Positions 25,180 through 31,906 of a stretch of 64,000 nucleotides of DNA are shown here, in pieces. Numbering within the stretch: position 1 is the stretch's first letter; every line of letters begins with the position of its first letter. Source of the DNA: a virus; the IMG/VR virus record IMGVR_UViG_3300045747_000454, positions 52,034 through 116,033 of that record; one strand, 5' to 3'. Made by a program: the position numbers and the translations under genes. The notes beneath the pieces are model-generated. The model searched no databases and had not been told where the DNA came from. It saw nothing but the letters and a program-made list of their open reading frames with translations.

Positions 25180-25187
25180 GCTAAATA
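25180..25187 (+). promoter_or_regulatory. late promoter box for gp22-gp23 (GCTAAATA)
   Basis: TC-GCTAAATA-GGATG. The leader to the gp22 start is about 100 bases, longer than elsewhere, and contains inverted repeats (AAGGT/ACCTT at 25200-25221; GACTTG/CAAGTC near 25247-25261). Confidence 0.6.
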
Positions 25188-25294
25188 GGATGTGCGCTTA
25201 AGGTTCGGGTCCAAAGACCTTGAACTTCGCGAAATCAAAAGAGTAGGACTTGTCAAGTCGACAGCCTGCGTTCCCGTAACACAAGGAGAAACCA

Positions 25295-26182
25295 ATGGAT
25301 GAAATCCTGAATAAGTTGCTTCAGTCTGAGCTGCTCAGCGAAGACACGAAGGCTGAAATCTCCGAGCAGTGGACGGCATCTGTCGAAGCTTACAAGACGC
25401 AAGTGCGTGAGGAAGTTTCCGGCCAGGTCCGTCTCGAGCTCGCAGAACAGTGGACCCAAGAGCGTGATGAACTCATCGCCAAGGTCGACACCTTCGTCTC
25501 TGAAGCGCTGGTCAACGAGCTCAAGGAACTGCACGGCGACATCAGCCGCTTCCGCGACCTCGAAGCCGAACTGGCCGAGAAGCTGGTCGAAGAGAAGCAC
25601 GCCCTCGCTGAGCAAGTCGCTGAAGAGCTCGATGCTCTCGTCGACAAGATCGACGCCTTCTTCGAGATGCGCCTGAGCGCTGAGCTGGAAGAGCTGAAGG
25701 AAGACCTCGACGTGGTCAAGCAGAACGAGTTCGGTCGCAAGATCTTCGAAGCGTTCGCCAAGACCTACGGTGAGTCCTACGTGGACGAAGATGCCGTTCA
25801 GTCGAAGCTGGCCATCGCTGAAGCCAAGCTGGCCGATGTCGAGTCCACCCTCGTCGAGCGCGAAGCCAAGATCAATCGCATGGTCCGCGAAGCCAAGATG
25901 GAAGAGATCCTCTCTCCGCTGTCTGGCAAGAAGCGCGAGCAGATGGCGATGATTCTCAAGAACGTTGACACCAGCCGCCTTGAAGAGTCGTACAAGTATT
26001 TCATCGGTCGTGTGCTGAAGGAAGACGAAACGTCAACCGCCAAGCCGCTGACTGAAGGTGCTACTGGCACCGCAAAGACTACTGTCGTCACTGGCGAGCC
26101 AGCCAAGACGATCGTGGAATCCGCACAAGGATCCAAGGGTTCCAACCTGGACAATCTGCGTCGCCTCGCGGGTATTCGTTAA
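25295..26182 (+). CDS. 22: prohead scaffold (core) protein gp22
   Basis: A 295-residue, highly charged protein made almost entirely of helices with heptad spacing (residues about 10-240), in the gp22 position between protease and capsid genes; T4 gp22 is 269 residues. The scaffold shapes the prohead and is degraded by gp21. After a Thr/Ala/Gly-rich linker the last residues are N-L-D-N-L-R-R-L-A-G-I-R, resembling the R-L-L-H-L-A-G-I leaders of the two genes after gp21. Ribosome site AAGGAG lies 7 bases before the ATG. Confidence 0.9.
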   Translation: MDEILNKLLQSELLSEDTKAEISEQWTASVEAYKTQVREEVSGQVRLELAEQWTQERDELIAKVDTFVSEALVNELKELHGDISRFRDLEAELAEKLVEEKHALAEQVAEELDALVDKIDAFFEMRLSAELEELKEDLDVVKQNEFGRKIFEAFAKTYGESYVDEDAVQSKLAIAEAKLADVESTLVEREAKINRMVREAKMEEILSPLSGKKREQMAMILKNVDTSRLEESYKYFIGRVLKEDETSTAKPLTEGATGTAKTTVVTGEPAKTIVESAQGSKGSNLDNLRRLAGIR

Positions 26183-26209
26183 TCCTGCCAAACCAAAGGA
26201 GAAAATCTC

Positions 26210-27562
26210 ATGCAATTGATTGAAAACTGGCAAGAAACCAAAGAGGCGCTGCTCGAAGGCCTTCAAGGTTCCAAGAAGTCCGTCATGGACACCCTGCTCG
26301 AAAATCAGAAGAACTATCTGATCGAAACAGCAGGCCCACAAGCTGTCGCCACCGGCGCCATCAGCAACTTCCAGAAGATCACCATTCCGATGATCCGACG
26401 TATCCTCCCAGGTACGATCTCTTCGGACCTGGTTGGTCAACAGCCAATGGCTGGCCCAGTCGGCCTGGTGTACTCGCTGCGCTTCGCCTACGGTGAAGAC
26501 GCGACGACTCCGACGACCGGTACTGACATCACTGCTGGCGACGAAATCTACAGCAACAACGTCTCGAAGTTCAAGCGCTTCTACTCGACGCAAGTCGGCG
26601 GCACCACTGGCTACCCGCCAGTCGGCACCACGACCTCTGACGGTCACCCAGTCCCGAACGTTGACACCCGTCCTGACGCTTCGATCACCAACACGACCGG
26701 CACGTTCAATCCGATGGACAACACGTCGGCCGGTATGGAAGGCTTCGGCGGTCGCTCGCTGCGCCTCGCTGTTCTGAAGCAGACGATCACGGCCGGTTCA
26801 CGCAAGCTGCAAGCTCGCTGGACCATGGAAGCTGCTCAAGACCTGAACAGCCAGCACGGCATGGACCTCGAGTCCGAGCTGACCGCTGCTCTGTCCACCC
26901 AGATCGCTCATGAAATCGACAACGAAATCCTGACCGACCTGATGGGTCTCGCTTCGACCGTCGCTACGTTCGACTTCGCTGCAATCCCGGCTGGCATCAC
27001 CGCCAACTACCTCGGCGACCGCTACGCCCACCTCGGCATCCTCATCAACAAGATGGCGAACGAGATCGGTGTCAAGACCCGTCGTGGCCCAGCAAACTGG
27101 CTCGTCGGTGGTCACCTGATCACTTCGATGCTGCAGTCCGCTGCCAAGTCGGTGTTCGCCCCGGCCGTTCAAGGCTCGTTCGCTGACCCGATCGGCAACA
27201 AGCTGGTCGGCACGCTGAATGGCTCGATCAAGGTCTACGCATACAACTGGGGTCTCCAAGACGCCTGGCAGATGTCGTCGACTGGCTCGCCAACCGGCAT
27301 GGTCAACGCCATGGGTACCGTCGGTGAAGAAGTTCTGCTCGGCTTCAAGGGCGGTTCGTCCGAACTTGACACTGGCTACTTCTACTGCCCGTACATCCCG
27401 CTGATGAGCACTGGTGTGGTCATGGACGCCAACACGTTCAGCCCAGCCGTCTCGCTCATGACGCGCTACGGCAAGTGCACGTTCCTGAACACGAACACGT
27501 CGCTCGGGAACTCAGCAGATTACTACGCCAGAATTTTGGTCAAGAACGTCAGTTTTTCCTGA
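26210..27562 (+). CDS. 23: major capsid protein gp23
   Basis: A 450-residue HK97-fold capsid protein (T4 gp23 is 521). The region F-Q-K-I-T-I-P-M-I-R-R-I-L-P-G-T-I, V-G-Q-Q-P-M-A-G-P-V-G-L-V-Y-S-L-R-F-A-Y-G is diagnostic of gp23. The N-terminal 39 residues are helical and end Y-L-I-E before T-A-G, a likely gp21 cleavage site corresponding to E65 of T4 gp23. The gene ends at a strong terminator. Codon choice favours C-ending codons more than in its neighbours, as expected for the most abundant virion protein. Confidence 0.96.
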   Translation: MQLIENWQETKEALLEGLQGSKKSVMDTLLENQKNYLIETAGPQAVATGAISNFQKITIPMIRRILPGTISSDLVGQQPMAGPVGLVYSLRFAYGEDATTPTTGTDITAGDEIYSNNVSKFKRFYSTQVGGTTGYPPVGTTTSDGHPVPNVDTRPDASITNTTGTFNPMDNTSAGMEGFGGRSLRLAVLKQTITAGSRKLQARWTMEAAQDLNSQHGMDLESELTAALSTQIAHEIDNEILTDLMGLASTVATFDFAAIPAGITANYLGDRYAHLGILINKMANEIGVKTRRGPANWLVGGHLITSMLQSAAKSVFAPAVQGSFADPIGNKLVGTLNGSIKVYAYNWGLQDAWQMSSTGSPTGMVNAMGTVGEEVLLGFKGGSSELDTGYFYCPYIPLMSTGVVMDANTFSPAVSLMTRYGKCTFLNTNTSLGNSADYYARILVKNVSFS

Positions 27563-27597
27563 GATCAAGCGCACGGTGCGACGCAAGTCGCACTACC

Positions 27598-28215
27598 TCA
27601 AGAGGGCTCCTTCGGGAGCCCTTTTTGTTTATACTGACGCCCACGGTACCAACCTTCGCCTGGACACTCGCGCCCCGCCTTGGTGATTACACCGTTGGTC
27701 CACCAGAAGGTCCCAGATCTGATGGCGACAAGTTTCGCCTTACATTCATCAGACTTAGGGATGCCTTTGTGCCCTTCTGAAATAGCCTTGCACTGCGCCT
27801 CGCTGAGTTTTCTGCCTGTCATCGTCTTGACTTGCCTCGCAATTGATTCAGGCTTCTTTGGCTTCCCCTTCTGAGAAGCGCTCATACGCAACTTCGTCTC
27901 TTCACTGTGTTTGCGCCCCTGCATAGTTGGCACATTGTCAATGGTCTTGTTCAGAAACAGCGGGTTGACATCCGCCTTCATTCGCTTCAGGACTTTGTGT
28001 TCCCAATCACGCGCCTTCGCTGGCTCTACAAATGTCTGGCGTATCTGAATGACAGATGGCTCACCGTGTTCTTGTCTGAACAACTTGACATACTTAGATG
28101 ATGTGAAGTACTTTGTCCAAAGGTCTGATGGGTCGCAGTTCGGGCGCCAGCGAACCCCGTAGTACCACGTGTTGTGTTCGGGCCAGCCAATCAAGTATGT
28201 GTAGGGTGTTGTCAT
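27598..28215 (-). CDS. putative GIY-YIG homing endonuclease with NUMOD3 repeats
   Basis: A 205-residue protein. The N-terminus (Y-T-Y-L-I-G-W ... W-Y-Y-G-V-R-W) is a variant GIY-YIG core with the catalytic-type Glu in R-D-W-E-H-K-V-L. Residues 95-150 hold NUMOD3-like DNA-binding repeats (R-K-H-S-E-E-T-K-L-R-M-S; R-K-L-S-E-A-Q-C-K-A-I). It is inserted antisense after gp23 so that its last codons pass through the gp23 terminator. AGGA precedes the ATG and a late promoter box lies 27 bases upstream. T4 carries similar free-standing enzymes (seg genes). Confidence 0.8.
   Translation of the reverse strand: MTTPYTYLIGWPEHNTWYYGVRWRPNCDPSDLWTKYFTSSKYVKLFRQEHGEPSVIQIRQTFVEPAKARDWEHKVLKRMKADVNPLFLNKTIDNVPTMQGRKHSEETKLRMSASQKGKPKKPESIARQVKTMTGRKLSEAQCKAISEGHKGIPKSDECKAKLVAIRSGTFWWTNGVITKAGRECPGEGWYRGRQYKQKGLPKEPS
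27603..27630 (+). terminator. intrinsic terminator after gp23
   Basis: AGGGCTCC-TTCG-GGAGCCCT followed by TTTTGTTT, with a UUCG-type tetraloop. It lies inside the 3' end of the antisense homing endonuclease gene. Confidence 0.92.
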
Positions 28216-28241
28216 AGGGTTTCCTAAAGTTCCAAACGTTC

Positions 28242-28249
28242 TATTTATC
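28242..28249 (-). promoter_or_regulatory. late promoter box for the homing endonuclease (GATAAATA, minus)
   Basis: Minus strand reads TTA-GATAAATA-GAACG, 27 bases before the start codon at 28215. Confidence 0.6.
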
Positions 28250-28314
28250 TAATCGGACAGGCGAAAACTGCCGGTGCCAGAACCTGACCTTAGGTCGCGC
28301 GGCACCGCCGACAG

Positions 28315-28322
28315 AATACAAT
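28315..28322 (+). promoter_or_regulatory. early/middle promoter -10 (AATACAAT)
   Basis: CAG-AATACAAT-AGG about 27 bases before the first acyl carrier protein gene; TACAAT -10 without a clear -35. Confidence 0.4.
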
Positions 28323-28348
28323 AGGAACTTCTAGTTAAAGGAGAGTTC

Positions 28349-28582
28349 ATGCGCGTTGACATCGAATCAATAATTCTGGAGTGTGCCGAAACGGTCTCAC
28401 ACTTCCTTGGCGACCCGTCGCTGCAGGACAGCTTCGCCACCATGTGCTTCGACAGCCTCGACATGGTTGACTTCGTGATGGAGGTCGAGGACGCCTTTGA
28501 CCTCGAGATCGACGATGACGCTGCCATGAGCTGGGTCACGCTGCAGGACACGGTTGACTATGTCAAGAGCGTGCTGACATGA
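28349..28582 (+). CDS. acyl carrier protein 1
   Basis: A 77-residue acidic protein with the acyl-carrier fold pattern: three helices and the phosphopantetheine site D35-S36-L37-D-M. ACPs carry acyl chains on a 4'-phosphopantetheine arm added by the host synthase. AAGGAG lies 5 bases before the ATG. It overlaps the second ACP gene by 4 bases. A phage ACP might serve lipid change, peptide or nucleotide modification; nothing here shows which. I see no ketosynthase or acyltransferase in the window. Confidence 0.8.
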   Translation: MRVDIESIILECAETVSHFLGDPSLQDSFATMCFDSLDMVDFVMEVEDAFDLEIDDDAAMSWVTLQDTVDYVKSVLT

Positions 28583-28809
28583 GCGTCAAACAACGAGTAG
28601 AAGAGCTCCTCGCCAAGCTTGGCGATTGGGAGCTAACGAGCCTCAGCGACGACGCGAACATTTTCCTTGACCTAGGCTTCGATAGTCTTGATTCAATCTC
28701 TATGGTGATGGATGCCGAAGAGTGTTTCGAAATCGAGATTCTCGATGAAGAAGCCGGCAAGATTCAAACAGTCGGCGACCTCGTTCGCCTGATTGAAAGC
28801 AAGCTATGA
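28579..28809 (+). CDS. acyl carrier protein 2
   Basis: A 76-residue ACP with a more canonical site than its neighbour: L-G-F-D-S36-L-D-S, preceded by D-D-A-N-I-F-L-D and followed by an acidic helix II (V-M-D-A-E-E-C-F-E-I-E-I). The two ACPs share only the core motif, so they are diverged or separately acquired. Coupled by ATGA overlaps on both sides. Confidence 0.88.
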   Translation: MSVKQRVEELLAKLGDWELTSLSDDANIFLDLGFDSLDSISMVMDAEECFEIEILDEEAGKIQTVGDLVRLIESKL

Positions 28810-29078
28810 GCGATCCACTTCGCGACCTTCTCGACGAGCAAGCAGCCATTCGCGCAGAGGCAACGGTTGTTGAGCTGCGCGCCGCTGGCATTCGCAAGCG
28901 CCAGTCAGCAGTGCTCGACAAGATTCGTGCCATCTGTCCGCACGAGACGACGAAGGAAACCTCGAGCTACTACTCAGGTTCCTACTACGACAAGGCTTCG
29001 ACGGTCTATCAGGTCCACTGCACGGTGTGCGGACTGAAGGTCGACGAGCACACGGTGATGCACTGCTACTACGGCTGA
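28806..29078 (+). CDS. small Cys/His protein, possible zinc-binding
   Basis: A 90-residue protein: an N-terminal helix of 45 residues, then C-P-H-E, a Tyr/Ser-rich loop, and C-T-V-C-G-L-K-V followed by H-C-Y-Y-G. The Cys/His spacing (C..H...C-x-x-C...H-C) suggests one zinc site. It overlaps the second ACP by 4 bases; function unknown. Confidence 0.65.
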   Translation: MSDPLRDLLDEQAAIRAEATVVELRAAGIRKRQSAVLDKIRAICPHETTKETSSYYSGSYYDKASTVYQVHCTVCGLKVDEHTVMHCYYG

Positions 29079-29111
29079 ACTCAAACGTCGGTCGCGTCAT
29101 CAGCCAGCTTT

Positions 29112-29119
29112 GATACAAT
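29112..29119 (+). promoter_or_regulatory. early/middle promoter -10 (GATACAAT)
   Basis: TTT-GATACAAT-G, an extended -10 (TGA-TACAAT) 27 bases before the MazG-type gene. Confidence 0.5.
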
Positions 29120-29145
29120 GAACAACCATCAACTCAGGAGACTAC

Positions 29146-29697
29146 ATGTCCTGTCACACCGATAACTGCCCAGACTGCGCTGGAACCGACTGCGGTTCAC
29201 AAGACGACACCGACATCGCCCTCTACGGCGGTGGTGACTGGGTCTTCGACAACGCCGAGATGCACGCTCAGTTCGGCGTCAACGAAGCCGTCGACAAGCT
29301 CGGCCGCCTTCAGCTGCTGACCTTTCTGAAGTTCCGCCTCGACTTTCTGCAAGAGGAGCTGAACGAAGCTCGCCTCGCCTACGATGTGCTCGCCCTTCTG
29401 CCGAACAACCTCAGCAGCAAGGACGATGTTCTGAAGGCCGGCAACACCGCTGCTGAGGACGTCGTCGACGCGATGATCGACCTGTGCGTCGTCGCCATCG
29501 GCACCCTCGACCTCTTTCAGGTCGACGCCTACGAGGCTTGGGATCGTGTCCACGTCGCCAACATGTCGAAGGAGGTCGGCATCAAGCCTGGTCGTCCGAA
29601 CCCGCTCGGTCTGCCTGACCTCATCAAGCCACCAGGCTGGGTTGGTCCGACGCACGCAGACAACGTCGGCATTTTGCCACGGTTGTACGAGGCGTAA
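29146..29697 (+). CDS. MazG-type nucleotide pyrophosphohydrolase
   Basis: A 183-residue all-alpha NTP pyrophosphatase. The metal-binding helices show as F-L-Q-E-E-L-N-E-A (about residues 67-75) and E-D-V-V-D-A-M-I-D-L (about 105-114), and the family-typical end A-W-D-R-V-H-V-A-N-M-S-K near 145. The N-terminus is an added Cys-rich stretch (C-H-T-D-N-C-P-D-C-A-G-T-D-C). Such phage enzymes hydrolyse NTPs, dNTPs or alarmones; the substrate cannot be told here. Confidence 0.85.
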   Translation: MSCHTDNCPDCAGTDCGSQDDTDIALYGGGDWVFDNAEMHAQFGVNEAVDKLGRLQLLTFLKFRLDFLQEELNEARLAYDVLALLPNNLSSKDDVLKAGNTAAEDVVDAMIDLCVVAIGTLDLFQVDAYEAWDRVHVANMSKEVGIKPGRPNPLGLPDLIKPPGWVGPTHADNVGILPRLYEA

Positions 29698-29736
29698 GGC
29701 TTTACAGTCGTAACGAGCGCGTGGACGAAAATTTGT

Positions 29737-29744
29737 GATAGAAT
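29737..29744 (+). promoter_or_regulatory. early/middle promoter -10 (GATAGAAT)
   Basis: TTTGTGATAGAATG: extended -10 (TGA-TAGAAT) ending 6 bases before the ATG at 29751, so a transcript starting here would have almost no leader. Confidence 0.4.
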
Positions 29745-29750
29745 GCTAGC

Positions 29751-30365
29751 ATGAACATCTTCGTCCTACATGATGACCCAGCGCGCGCCGCTCAGCTTCA
29801 CCTCGACAAGCACGTTGTCAAGATGATCCTCGAGTACGCGCAGCTCCTGTCAACCGCTCATCGGGTGCTCGACGGCAAGCTGACCACCGTGAACATCACG
29901 CGCAACGGCAAGACCAAGCTCAAGCGCGTGCTGCTCCTATCGAGCGAGACCGCCGACTACGCGACTGGCGAAATTCACGACCCCAAGTGCTACAACGCCA
30001 CGCACGTCAATCACCCAAGCGCTGTCTGGGCTCGCACCAATCTCGCCAACTATCGCTGGCTCTTCCGTCTGTTCAGCGCTTGCCTCGACGAGTACACGCA
30101 CCGCTACGGCAAGGTTCACGCGACGGCTCGGCTGGCGCCGTTCCTCGCAATGCCGCCTACCAACATTCCATTCAGCGCTGACCGCACACCATTCGCGCTG
30201 GCAATGCCGGACGAATACAAGGACGCCGATGCTGTTGTGGCTTACCAAAATTACTACGTGGGCTCGAAAGCTACGATGGCACGCTGGACCAACCGTTCAG
30301 CCCCAGCCTGGTTTGCGGCCCGTACAAAGGACTTCGATGCATCCACTTTCGAACGAACGCGCTGA
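29751..30365 (+). CDS. conserved phage protein of the pyrimidine-dimer-glycosylase-annotated type
   Basis: A 204-residue protein. The start N-I-F-V-L-H-D-D-P-A-R-A-A-Q-L-H-L-D-K-H-V-V-K-M-I-L-E is a conserved motif of a phage and bacterial family often annotated as pyrimidine dimer DNA glycosylase; biochemical support for that name is weak to my knowledge. N-H-P-S-A-V-W-A-R and Y-Q-N-Y-Y are other family landmarks. No ribosome site is visible before the ATG. DNA repair is possible, not shown. Confidence 0.7.
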   Translation: MNIFVLHDDPARAAQLHLDKHVVKMILEYAQLLSTAHRVLDGKLTTVNITRNGKTKLKRVLLLSSETADYATGEIHDPKCYNATHVNHPSAVWARTNLANYRWLFRLFSACLDEYTHRYGKVHATARLAPFLAMPPTNIPFSADRTPFALAMPDEYKDADAVVAYQNYYVGSKATMARWTNRSAPAWFAARTKDFDASTFERTR

Positions 30366-30612
30366 GTGGCTTCGCGCTCGCCTCTTTCTGCTTGACCGCA
30401 TGATCCGCGAGTTCAACGAGCACACGCCGCGCTATCAATCCAGTCAAGGCATGGTGCGACAGCACGCCGCCGTGATGAACCAGCTCGAGGCCGAGCGGCT
30501 CACGTTCACCATCGAGCACAACACGCTCACCGAGTATCTCACCGTCGAAGCCGCTGCACGTTTTGCTCGTGCACAAGCCGAGCTTGACGGCGACCCAGCA
30601 CTGAACGGCTAA
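30337..30612 (+). CDS. small hypothetical protein
   Basis: A 91-residue helical protein starting at the ATG at 30337, inside the end of the previous gene (29-base overlap). It is rich in Arg, Glu and Ala (L-R-A-R-L-F-L-L-D-R-M-I-R-E-F; A-A-A-R-F-A-R-A-Q-A-E-L). The frame is open further upstream but has no better start. No family recognised. Confidence 0.6.
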   Translation: MHPLSNERAEWLRARLFLLDRMIREFNEHTPRYQSSQGMVRQHAAVMNQLEAERLTFTIEHNTLTEYLTVEAAARFARAQAELDGDPALNG

Positions 30613-30614
30613 TC

Positions 30615-31199
30615 ATGGGCGCTAACCTAACACGAATCCTCGTCGTCGACATCGAGTCGACCTGCTGGGAAACGCCTGACGAGCAGGGCAACAAGCCGAT
30701 GGAGGTCATCGAGATCGGCGTCTGCGAGCTGCGCGTCAAGTCGCGTGAGATCGTCAACAAGCAGTCGTTCCCCGTGCGGCCGCAGTTCACGAGCGTCTCG
30801 CCGTTCTGTGAGAAGCTGACTGGCTGGACGCAGGCCGAGGTCGAGAAGGCGCCGCCGATCGACGCCGTGCTGCTCGAGATTCAGAAGGCCTACGGCATTA
30901 CCAAGCACCACGTCTGGACGAGCTTCGGCGAGTACGACCGTGTCAAGCTCAGCTCGGACCGTGATCAAGAGGGTGGTCTCTTCAAGCTCTACAACATCGA
31001 GCGCGAGAACAACCCATTCTCGTTCATGCGAGCGCACTACAACATCAAGACGTTGATGGCCCTCAAGGAAGGTCTCGACCGAGAGCTGGGCATGGCGCGA
31101 GCGCTGAACTTCTACGGCGAGAAGCTGGAAGGTCGGCATCACAACGGCGCTGATGACGCCTACAACATTGCCAAGATCGTTCGAAGGGTTCTATCGTGA
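30615..31199 (+). CDS. DnaQ-type 3'-5' exonuclease
   Basis: A 194-residue DEDDh exonuclease of the ERI-1/KapD kind. Exo I is V-V-D12-I-E14-S-T-C, exo II lies in F-G-E-Y-D-R (about residue 100), and exo III is H-H-N-G-A-D-D-A-Y-N near residue 176. It starts 2 bases after the previous stop. It may degrade or trim nucleic acid ends, or proofread; T4 itself uses DexA for a similar task. Confidence 0.88.
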   Translation: MGANLTRILVVDIESTCWETPDEQGNKPMEVIEIGVCELRVKSREIVNKQSFPVRPQFTSVSPFCEKLTGWTQAEVEKAPPIDAVLLEIQKAYGITKHHVWTSFGEYDRVKLSSDRDQEGGLFKLYNIERENNPFSFMRAHYNIKTLMALKEGLDRELGMARALNFYGEKLEGRHHNGADDAYNIAKIVRRVLS

Positions 31200-31387
31200 A
31201 GTGCACTGCCCCATGCGTTCCGCCGTGTGAACACGAAGCCACCACAGAGCTGCTGTCGATGGCCAACGCTCACCTCGGCTACAACTGCGATGCACACATC
31301 GCTTCGCTGCGCGTGAAGCAAGTCGGCAGCATCGCGCAGGAGTATCGCACGAAGCCGCTGGAGACGAAGAGTGAACCTGTCGCCTGA
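31196..31387 (+). CDS. small hypothetical protein, GTG start
   Basis: A 63-residue protein coupled to the exonuclease by a GTGA overlap. Three early Cys (C-T-A-P-C-V-P-P-C-E-H) may bind a metal. No family recognised. Confidence 0.55.
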   Translation: MKCTAPCVPPCEHEATTELLSMANAHLGYNCDAHIASLRVKQVGSIAQEYRTKPLETKSEPVA

Positions 31388-31649
31388 CACCATCAATGCA
31401 GTCTTCGAGCTGTCTGGCGGCTTCTTTCTGCTGAACCACTGCCGAACGCTGTGGGCCTCGAAAGAGGCGTACGGCGTCTCACTGCTCTCCACAGCGTTCT
31501 TTCTGCTTTGGGGCTGTTGGAACATTTTCTACTACCCGCACCTCGGGCAGATGCTCAGCTTCTACGCTGGGCTGTTCATTATGTTCGCCAACACGCTGTG
31601 GGTCGGCATGATCATTTATCTGCGAGCGAAACGAGCGAAGCTGGTGTAG
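31371..31649 (+). CDS. small membrane protein (three helices)
   Basis: A 92-residue protein starting with GTG at 31371. Three hydrophobic segments (about residues 10-22, 36-54 and 60-82) separated by short loops suggest an inner-membrane protein with a positive C-terminus (R-A-K-R-A-K). The G-V-S-L-L-S-T-A-F-F-L-L-W-G-C-W-N stretch looks like small PQ-loop or DUF-type phage membrane proteins, but I cannot assign a role. The end overlaps the end of the opposite-strand gene. Confidence 0.6.
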   Translation: MNLSPDTINAVFELSGGFFLLNHCRTLWASKEAYGVSLLSTAFFLLWGCWNIFYYPHLGQMLSFYAGLFIMFANTLWVGMIIYLRAKRAKLV

Positions 31650-31860
31650 TGTCAACCAGATTCCCGTAGTCGTCGACGACCTCGAACGGCGCTGGAATCT
31701 TGAACATCATTCCAGGGCGCGGGAGCGCCGAGTAGTTCAGCTCGTTGAAGGCGTGGCGCAGATGCGTCAGCTCAGCGTGCGTGAGGTTGTGACGCCCCTT
31801 CAGCCGAAGCACCGCGTCGATTGTCTCCGACGGTCGAAAGGCGTGAAGCACGTAGCGCAT
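31612..31860 (-). CDS. small LysM-like late protein
   Basis: An 82-residue protein. I choose the ATG at 31860 (GGA nine bases upstream); an in-frame ATG at 31875 is the alternative and would add five residues. The pattern from D-A-V-L-R-L to L-N-Y-S-A-L-P-R-P-G-M-M-F-K-I-P resembles LysM-like tail proteins (helix, N, P-G-x-x-F-x-I-P). A minus-strand late promoter box lies 33 bases upstream, so it is probably a structural or assembly protein. Confidence 0.6.
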   Translation of the reverse strand: MRYVLHAFRPSETIDAVLRLKGRHNLTHAELTHLRHAFNELNYSALPRPGMMFKIPAPFEVVDDYGNLVDTTPASLVSLADK

Positions 31861-31872
31861 AGCCAGGAATCC

Positions 31873-31880
31873 CATAAATA
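31873..31880 (+). promoter_or_regulatory. late promoter box for gp13-like gene (CATAAATA)
   Basis: CC-CATAAATA-GTG, 27 bases before the ATG at 31907. It forms a near-symmetric divergent pair with the minus box at 31893-31900. Confidence 0.65.
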
Positions 31881-31892
31881 GTGAACACCAGC

Positions 31893-31900
31893 TATTTAGG
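31893..31900 (-). promoter_or_regulatory. late promoter box (CCTAAATA, minus)
   Basis: Minus strand reads AT-CCTAAATA-GCTG; it would serve the LysM-like gene. Confidence 0.55.
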
Positions 31901-31906
31901 ATTCCC

